Origin: Alkalicoccus halolimnae
GTDB taxonomy: Bacteria > Bacillota > Bacilli > Bacillales > Salisediminibacteriaceae
Reading direction: 5' to 3'
Length of the DNA: 64,000 bases
Assembly: GCF_008014775.2 (NCBI RefSeq)
Contig: NZ_CP144914.1
Coordinates: 2,108,001-2,172,000, forward strand
Shown: positions 57,369 to 64,000 of the stretch, piece after piece
Layout: every line of letters starts with the position of its first letter
Position numbering within the stretch: the first letter of the stretch is position 1
Position numbers and translations under genes: made by a program
Notes under the pieces: generated by a model
The model's input: only the letters and a program-made list of their open reading frames with translations
What the model was told of the DNA's origin: nothing
The model's database searches: none

Positions 57369-59204
57369 TCAGCCCTCCCCCTTATCTTTTTTAATTTCTG
57401 ATACCGGAATATGGTACCCGTGATCTTCTTTTATAGATCGAATGAACATCATCGCAAATGTCAGTAACAGACCCGCTCCTATTACAAACCATGCAGAATA
57501 AATTACTCCAAATGCTGCGATAGATAATCCGAGAGCAATGAAAATTGGAAGAATCGATCCATTTGGCATATGAATCTCATCCAATGGCTCTGCCGCTTTC
57601 ATTTTTCCATTCCCGGACATTTTTTCGTACCACAGTGCGTCCAGATCACGAATGAGAGGCGTCTGAGCAAAATTGTATTCCTGGACCGGTGAAGTTGTAG
57701 CCCACTCCAGTGTACGTCCATCCCAAGGATCCTGAACATTGTCAGTATTCTTTCGTGATATAAGCACGTTAATCACGAGCAGAATAAAGGCAACGGCCAT
57801 TAGGAAAGCCCCCATCGAACTAATAAAGTTCATTTCATTAAATCCTTGTCCATCCAGATAAGATGCCACTCTGCGAGGCATGCCAATTAATCCGAGGAAA
57901 TGCTGAATAAAGAATGTCAGGTGGAAGCCGATTAAGAATAACCAGAAGAACCACTTACCGAGGCTTTCGCTCAAGCGGTATCCAAACATTTTAGGCCACC
58001 AGTAGAAAGTTCCAGCAAAAATACCGAAAACTGAACCTCCGATTATGACGTAATGGAAGTGAGCCACTACGAAGTAAGTATCGTGGAACTGATAGTCTGC
58101 GGCACTCATTGCCAGCTGCACGCCCGTTACGCCGCCTAGAACGAAGGAAGGGATAAAGGCTAATGCGAACAGATTTGCTACAGTAAAGCTGATCCGTCCT
58201 CCCCACAGAGTGAGAAGCCAGTTAAATATCTTAATACCAGTAGGTACTGCTATAGCCATCGTCGCAACTGCGAAAATAGCATTTGCGACAGGTCCCATGC
58301 CTACTGTAAACATGTGGTGGGCCCATACCATGAAGCCTAGAAAACCAATGATCATTGTTGCAAATACCATTGCTGAATAACCAAAAAGACGTTTTTTTGC
58401 AAAAGTAGAAATTATTTCTGAGAAAATACCGAAGGCCGGCAGAATCAGGATATATACTTCCGGATGTCCAAATATCCAGAAAATATGCTGATAAATAACT
58501 ACGTTACCTCCCATAGCTGTATCGAAGAAAGCTCCTCCAAACACCCGGTCCATCATAAGAAGCAAAAGACCAATTGTCAGTGCAGGGAAAGCGAAAAGAA
58601 TCAGCATAGAAGTAACGAATGTCGTCCACGTGAACAAAGGCATACGCATCATGCTCATGCCTGGGGCACGCATGTTAACGATCGTTACAAGAAAGTTAAT
58701 AGCGGACATTAATGTACCAGCACCGGCAACCTGGAGACCCATAACATAAAAGTCGACCCCGTTACCTGGTGAGGTTGTCGAGAGTGGTGCGTAAGCTGTC
58801 CATCCGGCATCCGGCGCTCCACCGGCCAGCATACTAATGTTAAGAATAATACCACCGAAGATGAAAAGCCAAAGCCCCAGGGAGTTAATAAATGGGAAGG
58901 CAACATCCCGGGCTCCTATTTGAAGCGGCATAACAAAGTTCATAAAACCGAAAAATAGTGGCATGGCTGCCAGGAAAAGCATCGTCGTACCGTGCATAGT
59001 TAATAATTCATTATAAGTTTGTTCTCCTAAAAAGCCCATTTCCGGGAACATCAGCTGAATACGCATTAGCATTGCTTCTATACCAGCGATGGTAAAGAAG
59101 AAAAGACCGCCGAAGAAATACATGATACCAATCTTCTTATGGTCTACGGTAGTCAGCCAGTCCCAGAGCACGCTTTTCTTAGACGAAGCTGTGCTGTTAG
59201 ACAC
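57369..59204 (-). CDS. ctaD: Cytochrome c oxidase subunit I (CtaD)
   Basis: Catalytic heme-copper subunit of the caa3 oxidase; reduces oxygen to water and pumps protons. It has 611 residues with the helix-VI motif [13 protein letters not shown] (His-Tyr cross-link and CuB ligand), [10 protein letters not shown] (CuB His pair), and [17 protein letters not shown] holding the heme a3 and heme a ligands. The extended C-terminus with extra helices is typical of the caa3 type. The start is GTG at 59204 with GGGAGG upstream. Heme A comes from CtaA and CtaB next door. Confidence 0.97.
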   Translation of the reverse strand: MSNSTASSKKSVLWDWLTTVDHKKIGIMYFFGGLFFFTIAGIEAMLMRIQLMFPEMGFLGEQTYNELLTMHGTTMLFLAAMPLFFGFMNFVMPLQIGARDVAFPFINSLGLWLFIFGGIILNISMLAGGAPDAGWTAYAPLSTTSPGNGVDFYVMGLQVAGAGTLMSAINFLVTIVNMRAPGMSMMRMPLFTWTTFVTSMLILFAFPALTIGLLLLMMDRVFGGAFFDTAMGGNVVIYQHIFWIFGHPEVYILILPAFGIFSEIISTFAKKRLFGYSAMVFATMIIGFLGFMVWAHHMFTVGMGPVANAIFAVATMAIAVPTGIKIFNWLLTLWGGRISFTVANLFALAFIPSFVLGGVTGVQLAMSAADYQFHDTYFVVAHFHYVIIGGSVFGIFAGTFYWWPKMFGYRLSESLGKWFFWLFLIGFHLTFFIQHFLGLIGMPRRVASYLDGQGFNEMNFISSMGAFLMAVAFILLVINVLISRKNTDNVQDPWDGRTLEWATTSPVQEYNFAQTPLIRDLDALWYEKMSGNGKMKAAEPLDEIHMPNGSILPIFIALGLSIAAFGVIYSAWFVIGAGLLLTFAMMFIRSIKEDHGYHIPVSEIKKDKGEG

Positions 59205-59231
59205 GAGAAAATACCTCCCTTTTTAAACAGT

Positions 59232-60290
59232 TTACTCTAATACTTTCAGTCCATCGATATACTCAATTAAAGCATCCATTTCTTCGTCCGAAATAGTGTT
59301 TTCATCAAAAGCCGGCATTTGATTGTCAGGCTTCAAGGATGCAGGATCACGAATCCAGTCGTGAATATTTTCTTCTTCGTAATCAAGGAAACCGGCTACG
59401 ACCGTTCGTTCACCAAAGTTCGTGAAGTTAGGTCCTTCTGCTCCGCCATCTTCCCCTACTGCATGGCATTGAATACAGTTAGCTTCAAAGATTTCCCTGC
59501 CCTCTACAGCTACTTCACCTTCCGGCTCCGTGAGCTCCTGGTCGGGTTCAGCCATTCCTTCTGCCCACGTATCAAATGTATCAGGATCGACTGCAAGTAC
59601 TTTAAAATCCATCAGCCAGTGAGAAGCACCGCAGAGTTCTGTACATTTACCGAAATAAACTCCTTCTTCCGGGGCTTCGAACCATAAATCATTTGTAATT
59701 CCGGGGACATTATCCTGTTTACCAGCGAGAGAAGGAACCCAGAAGGAGTGAATAACATCACTGGCGTGAAGTTCTACGACAATTCTTCTATCCGTAGGGA
59801 TATAAAGATCCTGTCCTGCGTTAACTTCGAGATCAGGATAGACAAATTCCCACCAGAACTGATGAGCGTGGGCCTCAACTACCAGAGGTTCTTCTCCTTC
59901 CGCTTCTTCTCCTTCCGCTTCTGCCTCTTCCCCATTTTCAGGGATACCAGTGTCAGCCAGAGTAAACGTTTCCATTACGTTTGGAATTGCAAGAATAAGG
60001 AGCAGCAGAATAGGAATAGCTGTCCAGATAAACTCAAGAGCACGATTCCCGTGAACCTGTTTCGGAATGTGCGTATCGCCCGGTTTTTCACGGAAGCGAA
60101 TAAGTACAAAGGTATAAATGGCAAATACAACCACAATTACGAAAATCATGACGTATAGGGACAGCTGAATCAGGGACAGCTGCATCTCTGCAACCGGTCC
60201 ACGGGGATCCAGTGCCGATAAGTTTTCCACTCCGCATCCTGCCAGAAGCAGTATGAAAGAAAATGGAAGCAATCGCATAAGGTGCTTCAT
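59232..60290 (-). CDS. ctaC: Cytochrome c oxidase subunit II with fused cytochrome c (CtaC)
   Basis: Carries the CuA centre and a C-terminal cytochrome c domain, the hallmark of caa3 oxidases. It has 352 residues. Lipoprotein signal with LAGC (Cys19), two membrane helices (about 40-64 and 86-104), CuA ligands in CTELCGASHWLMDF near 216, and heme c motif CIQCH with axial Met in DNQMPAF. An acidic insertion (PENGEEAEAEGEEAEGEEPL) lies at about 117-136 before the CuA domain. ATG at 60290 with GGGG upstream is chosen; the longer frame overlaps ctaB. It is secreted and lipid-modified, then probably cleaved by LspA. Confidence 0.96.
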   Translation of the reverse strand: MKHLMRLLPFSFILLLAGCGVENLSALDPRGPVAEMQLSLIQLSLYVMIFVIVVVFAIYTFVLIRFREKPGDTHIPKQVHGNRALEFIWTAIPILLLLILAIPNVMETFTLADTGIPENGEEAEAEGEEAEGEEPLVVEAHAHQFWWEFVYPDLEVNAGQDLYIPTDRRIVVELHASDVIHSFWVPSLAGKQDNVPGITNDLWFEAPEEGVYFGKCTELCGASHWLMDFKVLAVDPDTFDTWAEGMAEPDQELTEPEGEVAVEGREIFEANCIQCHAVGEDGGAEGPNFTNFGERTVVAGFLDYEEENIHDWIRDPASLKPDNQMPAFDENTISDEEMDALIEYIDGLKVLE

Positions 60291-60324
60291 CTCGTCATAA
60301 ACCCCGCTTTCTTTTTTTACATTT

Positions 60325-61260
60325 TTAGAACATGTGTACAATTACCATCAGCACAAACATAATAGTCAGATAATTCAAGGAATAAATAAACATGCCTGTT
60401 GCCCATTTCATATCATCTTTCGATTTAAAACCAAGCAGGCCGTAAACAAGCCATCCTCCTCCCATTATCAGAGCAGCAGCAGTATATACAATTCCGAAAT
60501 CTGCAACCATTAAAGAAACTGGAATCAGTGCTCCTACGTACCAGATAATTTGACGCTTCGTGAGCGAAAAGCCCGCTTTCACAGGAAGCATTGGAATACC
60601 GGCTGCCCGGTACTCTTCGACTCTCCGCATCGCAAGAGCCAGGAAATGAGGCGGCTGCCAGATGAACATGATCAGGAAAAGTGTCCAGGCATATGGATGA
60701 AGGCCGGGATCAATTGCAGCCCACCCAATCAGCGGCGGTACTGCTCCGGCAAAACTGCCGACAATCGTATTCAGCGTTGTCGTACGCTTCGTCCACATCG
60801 TATACAGAACAACATAAATAACCAGTCCTATTACACCAATTAAAGCAGCTGTCACGGAAGCGGCCGCTAATAAGGCAGTCCCTGCTATTGACACTGCCAA
60901 ACCATATGTAAGTGTCTGCTTTCCTGACAAGGTCCCATTGACCGTAGGCCTTTCTTTTGTCCGCTCCATCAAGTGATCGATATCACGATCAATAAAGTTA
61001 TTCAGTGCACTTGCTCCTGCAATAATAAGAGCAGAACCCAGTAAAGCTAAAAAAGCTGTTAAAGCATTAGCTGCAAGTGTCGTACCAGTGTAATAAGTAG
61101 CCAGATAAAGACCGGCAAAAGTAGTGATCAAGTTGGACATTACTATTCCGGTTTTGGAAATAGTTAAATAATCGCGCCAGCTTACCGATGCTTCCGGGAT
61201 TCCACGTACATCTGTGACTGTTTCTGCTGAAGACATTGCATTCAGTTTACTCAATTTCAT
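60325..61260 (-). CDS. ctaB: Protoheme IX farnesyltransferase (heme O synthase)
   Basis: Converts heme B to heme O by adding farnesyl pyrophosphate. A UbiA-family membrane protein of 311 residues with nine or so helices; Mg/pyrophosphate motifs [20 protein letters not shown] near 85 and a second loop [17 protein letters not shown] at 61260 has AGGGGG very close upstream; a TTG two codons later would have better spacing. It heads the ctaB-C-D-E-F operon and is divergent from ctaA. Confidence 0.95.
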   Translation of the reverse strand: MKLSKLNAMSSAETVTDVRGIPEASVSWRDYLTISKTGIVMSNLITTFAGLYLATYYTGTTLAANALTAFLALLGSALIIAGASALNNFIDRDIDHLMERTKERPTVNGTLSGKQTLTYGLAVSIAGTALLAAASVTAALIGVIGLVIYVVLYTMWTKRTTTLNTIVGSFAGAVPPLIGWAAIDPGLHPYAWTLFLIMFIWQPPHFLALAMRRVEEYRAAGIPMLPVKAGFSLTKRQIIWYVGALIPVSLMVADFGIVYTAAALIMGGGWLVYGLLGFKSKDDMKWATGMFIYSLNYLTIMFVLMVIVHMF

Positions 61261-61646
61261 TCACCCCCTGTTTATATAATCTTTTTGCTATAGTTAAGCA
61301 AAATAATGATTATAAATGCTTCCTCCCCTCACAGTTTAAGGATTTACTAAGAATTACACAAGTTAACATCCTCAAAAAATGCAGGCATAACAAAAAGAAT
61401 GACAGTTTGCACCGCTCATACACATTATAAAGGAAGGATCACTCTTTTTCATCACATTTTTTTAGAGTTACTATATCTGTTACATGGTTTGTGACGATTA
61501 TGTGAAAGTCGTTTCTTCTTATAACATTTGCTATATTATAGAGAGTGCTCAGGGTTTAATGTTAAATAAACCATGGAATAAATTTGCTTTTTTAGTGTTG
61601 AATTTCTATACTAATATATTTAATTACACGAAAGATGGTGAACAGG
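61261..61646. other. 386-nt divergent ctaB-ctaA control region
   Basis: On the minus strand a TATAAT (61423-61428) is a possible -10 for ctaB. On the plus strand TTTGTGACGATTATGTGAAAG (61489-61509) contains two TGTGA-type half sites that recall ResD or Rex-type operators of oxidase genes. I could not establish any -35/-10 pair for ctaA. Confidence 0.4.
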
Positions 61647-62546
61647 ATGCATCGACTCCTTAAATTTTTTGGAATTATAACCACTTTGGGAATGCTGCTA
61701 GTATTAATTCAAGGAGCCCTCGTTACTCAGACAGGTTCAGGAGAGGCCTGCGGACCAGAATGGCCTCTTTGTTACGGACAGGTAATCCCTGAAAACCCTA
61801 CTATAGAAACAATGATTGAATATACCCATCGTATTGTTTCAGGGGTTCTCGGATTAATGGTTATCACTCACGCTCTTTGGAGCTGGAAAGTAATCGGTCA
61901 CCTTAGAGAAACAAAACTTTTTTCCGTACTTGCCGTCGGTTTTATTATTTTCCAAGGACTTCTAGGAGCTGCAGCGGTAGTCTGGGGGCAATCAGATGCT
62001 ATAATGGCACTGCATTTCGGTTTTTCCCTTGTTTCGTTTGCGAGCGTACTTCTTTTGACTATTTTAGCTTTTGAAGACGGAAAACCAAATGCATTGACTC
62101 GTCCTAAAATTACAAGCAGCTTCCGCGGTATGATTATTTTCAATCTCATTTTTACGTATCTTGTAGTTTACACAGGAGCCTATGTAAAACATACGGGATC
62201 TGGTGGAGCATGTGAAGGCTGGCCTCTTTGCAATGGCCAGCTCTTCCCTGCTCTAGATGGCAGAGTAGCCATTCAGCTCGGACACCGGTTTGCAGCCAGC
62301 CTTTTGGTCATTACAATTTTGATTATGTTCATCCAGATGCTGAAATCCCACGTGAAAAACAAACCGCTGCTATACAGTGGATCATTCAGCCTGGTTCTAA
62401 TCCTTTCTCAGGCTGCAAGCGGTGCTGTCGTTATTTTTACCGGATTTACTTTATATGCTACTCTTTCCCATGCAGTAATCGTAAGTGTATTATTCGGCAC
62501 CCTCAGTTATATGACAATGGTTGCTTCCAGAGCGAATAAATTATAA
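61647..62546 (+). CDS. ctaA: Heme A synthase
   Basis: Oxidises heme O to heme A for the caa3 oxidase. An eight-helix membrane protein of 299 residues made of two similar halves. Each half has an extracellular disulfide loop: TGSGEACGPEWPLCYGQ and TGSGGACEGWPLCNGQ. The heme-binding His residues lie in EYTHRI, MALHFG, LGHRFA and LSHAV. ATG at 61647 matches the family start; the ATG at 61635 has no ribosome binding site. In B. subtilis pycA and ftsW lie next to ctaA; here dps follows instead. Confidence 0.95.
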   Translation: MHRLLKFFGIITTLGMLLVLIQGALVTQTGSGEACGPEWPLCYGQVIPENPTIETMIEYTHRIVSGVLGLMVITHALWSWKVIGHLRETKLFSVLAVGFIIFQGLLGAAAVVWGQSDAIMALHFGFSLVSFASVLLLTILAFEDGKPNALTRPKITSSFRGMIIFNLIFTYLVVYTGAYVKHTGSGGACEGWPLCNGQLFPALDGRVAIQLGHRFAASLLVITILIMFIQMLKSHVKNKPLLYSGSFSLVLILSQAASGAVVIFTGFTLYATLSHAVIVSVLFGTLSYMTMVASRANKL

Positions 62547-62550
62547 ATGA

Positions 62551-62588
62551 AAAGCAGCCTGCGGCTTTGAAACCGCAGGCTGCTTTTT
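62551..62588. terminator. Bidirectional terminator between ctaA and dps
   Basis: Stem AAAGCAGCCTGCGG / CCGCAGGCTGCTTT, 14 bp perfect, 8-nt loop, with T tracts on both strands. It serves the two convergent genes. Confidence 0.95.
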
Positions 62589-62607
62589 TATTATCCACGT
62601 CTTAAGT

Positions 62608-63057
62608 TTATTTTTCTCCAAGATATGCGCGCATCATCCAGTTGTGCTTCTCAACAGACTGACGGATACCAATCAGCATGTCTGCCGTTGCTTCATCATC
62701 AGCATCATCTTCAAGCGTTTCTATATCTTCTTTTAATTCGTTGGAAATTTTATCAAAATCTTTTACCAGTGCTCTTACCATATCCTTGGCTTCTATTTCT
62801 CCTTCCGCTTCATCAAGCGTTGTTTTCTCCAGATAGCCCTTCATTGAAGCAATAGGTTTACCCTTAAGAGCCAGCAGCCTTTCTGCAAGCTCATCAATAT
62901 GTTCTGCAGATTCATTGTAAAGTTCCTCGAATTTTTCGTGCAGGGTAAAAAAATCAGGTCCCTTTACATACCAGTGATAATTATGGAGTTTTACAAACAT
63001 TACGTTCCAATTCGCAACGTGCCTGTTTAGAATTTCAGTTGTCTGCTTATGTGCCAT
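62608..63057 (-). CDS. dps: Dps/ferritin-like iron-storage and DNA-protection protein
   Basis: A 12-subunit mini-ferritin that oxidises and stores iron and protects DNA from peroxide. It has 149 residues. The intersubunit ferroxidase site is intact: His28 (NYHWYVKG), His40 (FTLHEKFEE), Asp55 and Glu59 (HIDELAERLLAL). ATG at 63057 follows GGAGG at 11 nt; the longer upstream frame is not conserved. In Bacillus it is controlled by SigB or PerR; no clear PerR box was seen upstream. DNA binding by the N-terminus is uncertain. Confidence 0.92.
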   Translation of the reverse strand: MAHKQTTEILNRHVANWNVMFVKLHNYHWYVKGPDFFTLHEKFEELYNESAEHIDELAERLLALKGKPIASMKGYLEKTTLDEAEGEIEAKDMVRALVKDFDKISNELKEDIETLEDDADDEATADMLIGIRQSVEKHNWMMRAYLGEK

Positions 63058-63119
63058 AAATAAATCAACCTCCATTTTTATTATCAAATGATTTTCCTAC
63101 TACATATAATTTACCTCTG

Positions 63120-63305
63120 CTAAGTAATCTTAAACATATTCATGAATTTCATAATAAGAGTCAACACAGTAAAAGCCCGGTAGAACACATAACTTCCCCT
63201 TAAGTACATAGGTTTCCGGTGCTTGTCTTTATGTGAACAGCTCGTCGAAAAATTCGCAGGATCGGGCTCATTTTCCTCGGGTCCGCCGTCTTTAACTGCG
63301 CTCAT
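63120..63305 (-). CDS. Doubtful small protein with one membrane segment (61 aa)
   Basis: Minus-strand frame from ATG at 63305. It has an acidic N-terminus (DGGPEENEPDP), a Cys/His-containing middle and a hydrophobic C-terminus (YVFYRAFTVLTLIMKFMNMF) that could span the membrane. There is no good ribosome binding site and no recognised family. Kept at low confidence because the composition looks protein-like and the gap is otherwise empty. Confidence 0.3.
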   Translation of the reverse strand: MSAVKDGGPEENEPDPANFSTSCSHKDKHRKPMYLRGSYVFYRAFTVLTLIMKFMNMFKIT

Positions 63306-63400
63306 TTTCAAAGTGGATATCAGCTTTTAATTCTCTATAAATATTCGTATATTTATGGAAAGAACTTATTACATTAGTTGATACAGAAATGAAGATGGAA

Positions 63401-63434
63401 AAGAAAAAACTGCCTCGAAAGGCAGTTTTTTCTT
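63401..63434. terminator. Terminator of ylaN
   Basis: Perfect 15-bp stem AAGAAAAAACTGCCT / AGGCAGTTTTTTCTT with a CGAA tetraloop, 16 nt past the ylaN stop on the minus strand. T runs on both strands. Confidence 0.92.
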
Positions 63435-63450
63435 GAACTATGTGAAAAAT

Positions 63451-63747
63451 CTATGCATTGTTTTCCCGTGCGCGCATAGTCGCTTCATGTAAAGCAGACA
63501 ACTGCTGCTCTAACTGAGTAAGAAGCTTTCTTCCTTCTTCTTCTGAAACGAGCTTCAGCCGAATCGCGAAATCTATTTCGCGTGATAAACCGAACATCTG
63601 CGTATCTAAAACCTCTTCATAGAGAGGACACTGAGGCATCGTCAAATTTTTCATTTGCACTTCAATAAGTTTGACAATTTTCTCCGCGTCTTCTTTCAGA
63701 AGGGCATAGGCTTTTTCGCTCTGTTCGGACAGGGTTTCAATGGACAC
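63451..63747 (-). CDS. ylaN: YlaN (UPF0358/DUF1507)
   Basis: A small soluble helical protein of 98 residues, nearly as long as B. subtilis YlaN. Diagnostic: [20 protein letters not shown] then [13 protein letters not shown]. Work in other Firmicutes links it to iron homeostasis through Fur. The start is GTG at 63747 with GAGGAGGG upstream. In B. subtilis ftsW and pycA separate it from ctaA; both are missing here and dps lies between. Confidence 0.93.
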   Translation of the reverse strand: MSIETLSEQSEKAYALLKEDAEKIVKLIEVQMKNLTMPQCPLYEEVLDTQMFGLSREIDFAIRLKLVSEEEGRKLLTQLEQQLSALHEATMRARENNA

Positions 63748-63914
63748 GCGAATCCCTCCTCTACTTCAAAAAAGCATTAACGCATCGCAAAGGCGATACA
63801 GATGATGCTTTAATATTATCATATCGGTTCTAATCAAAAATTGCAACAATAGATGCAGAGATGACATCTCTCTTCAAGCCTATTATACTAGAAAGAGAAA
63901 GGCAGGTGGTGGGC

Positions 63915-64000
63915 ATGGATAATATGCTCGTAAAAATCACAGGACTGGTAAAATATCCTATTATGATTGATCCCGGTGTCTGGATTTTTGATGAAAGACG
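63915..64000 (+). CDS. YlaL-like protein, N-terminal fragment cut by window edge
   Basis: A plus-strand frame from ATG at 63915 (GGCAGGTGG upstream) runs off the right edge after 28 codons: MDNMLVKITGLVKYPIMIDP, then GVWIFDER. It resembles the start of YlaL, the neighbour of ylaN in B. subtilis. Only 28 residues are available, so both the name and the function are tentative. Confidence 0.5.
   Translation, partial: MDNMLVKITGLVKYPIMIDPGVWIFDER

Larger units (their letters stand above)
63058..63450. other. 393-nt gap with a weak small ORF
   Basis: Contains the dps promoter region, a doubtful 61-codon frame (63120-63305) and the ylaN terminator (63401-63434). No structured RNA seen. Confidence 0.4.

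Overview
The window is a low-GC Gram-positive chromosome segment from the Bacillaceae. Gene content and order follow the Bacillus subtilis ctaA-ylb-mraZ/dcw-ylm-ileS-lspA-pyr region, read here mostly on the minus strand. PyrR attenuators, a T-box leader, SepF, bacillithiol synthesis (BshC) and a caa3 oxidase all fit this family. Two Na+/H+ antiporters, an acidic insertion in CtaC and an acidic PBP2B tail suggest a salt- or alkali-adapted species (inference). All sporulation genes that normally interrupt this region (spoVD, spoVE, spoIIGA-sigE-sigG, ylbJ) are missing, so the lineage is probably asporogenous, like Alkalicoccus or Salisediminibacterium relatives (inference).

Layout. Bases 1-10.5 kb are accessory: a truncated YuiF-type antiporter, a small membrane protein between two direct copies of a non-coding repeat, a CPA1 antiporter, a stand-alone GH65 maltose phosphorylase, a YflT stress protein, a solitary hpt, an SDR and two small membrane proteins. 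A third repeat copy, a 34-bp perfect palindrome and a 16-bp perfect hairpin also lie here. Bases 10.6-23.1 kb hold the complete UMP operon pyrR-P-B-C-AA-AB-K-D-F-E, with three PyrR attenuators, a sigma-A promoter and a SAM methyltransferase as last gene. Bases 23.1-30.1 kb carry rluD-type ylyB, lspA, ileS with its T-box, ylmH, ylmG, sepF and ylmE.

Bases 30.3-44.4 kb are the division and cell wall cluster: ftsZ, ftsA, divIB, murG, murD, mraY, a murF-like gene, murE, pbpB, ftsL, rsmH and mraZ. Bases 44.8-56.4 kb are the bshC-panE-ylb block: rpmF, yceD, tmcAL, ylbL, coaD, rsmD, ylbG, ricF, a YugN-like gene and a YtvI-like permease. Bases 56.4-62.5 kb encode heme A synthesis and the caa3 oxidase (ctaF-E-D-C-B and divergent ctaA). 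The right end has dps, ylaN and the start of a YlaL-like gene.

The most unusual observation is the murF slot of the dcw cluster. It holds an intact 401-residue gene that keeps the MurF outline but has lost the ATP-binding P-loop and other catalytic motifs. Losses of divIVA, murB, ftsW and pycA from their usual places are also notable. The pyr and dcw regulatory sites (PyrR loops, a 10-bp-periodic MraZ box) can be read directly in the sequence.
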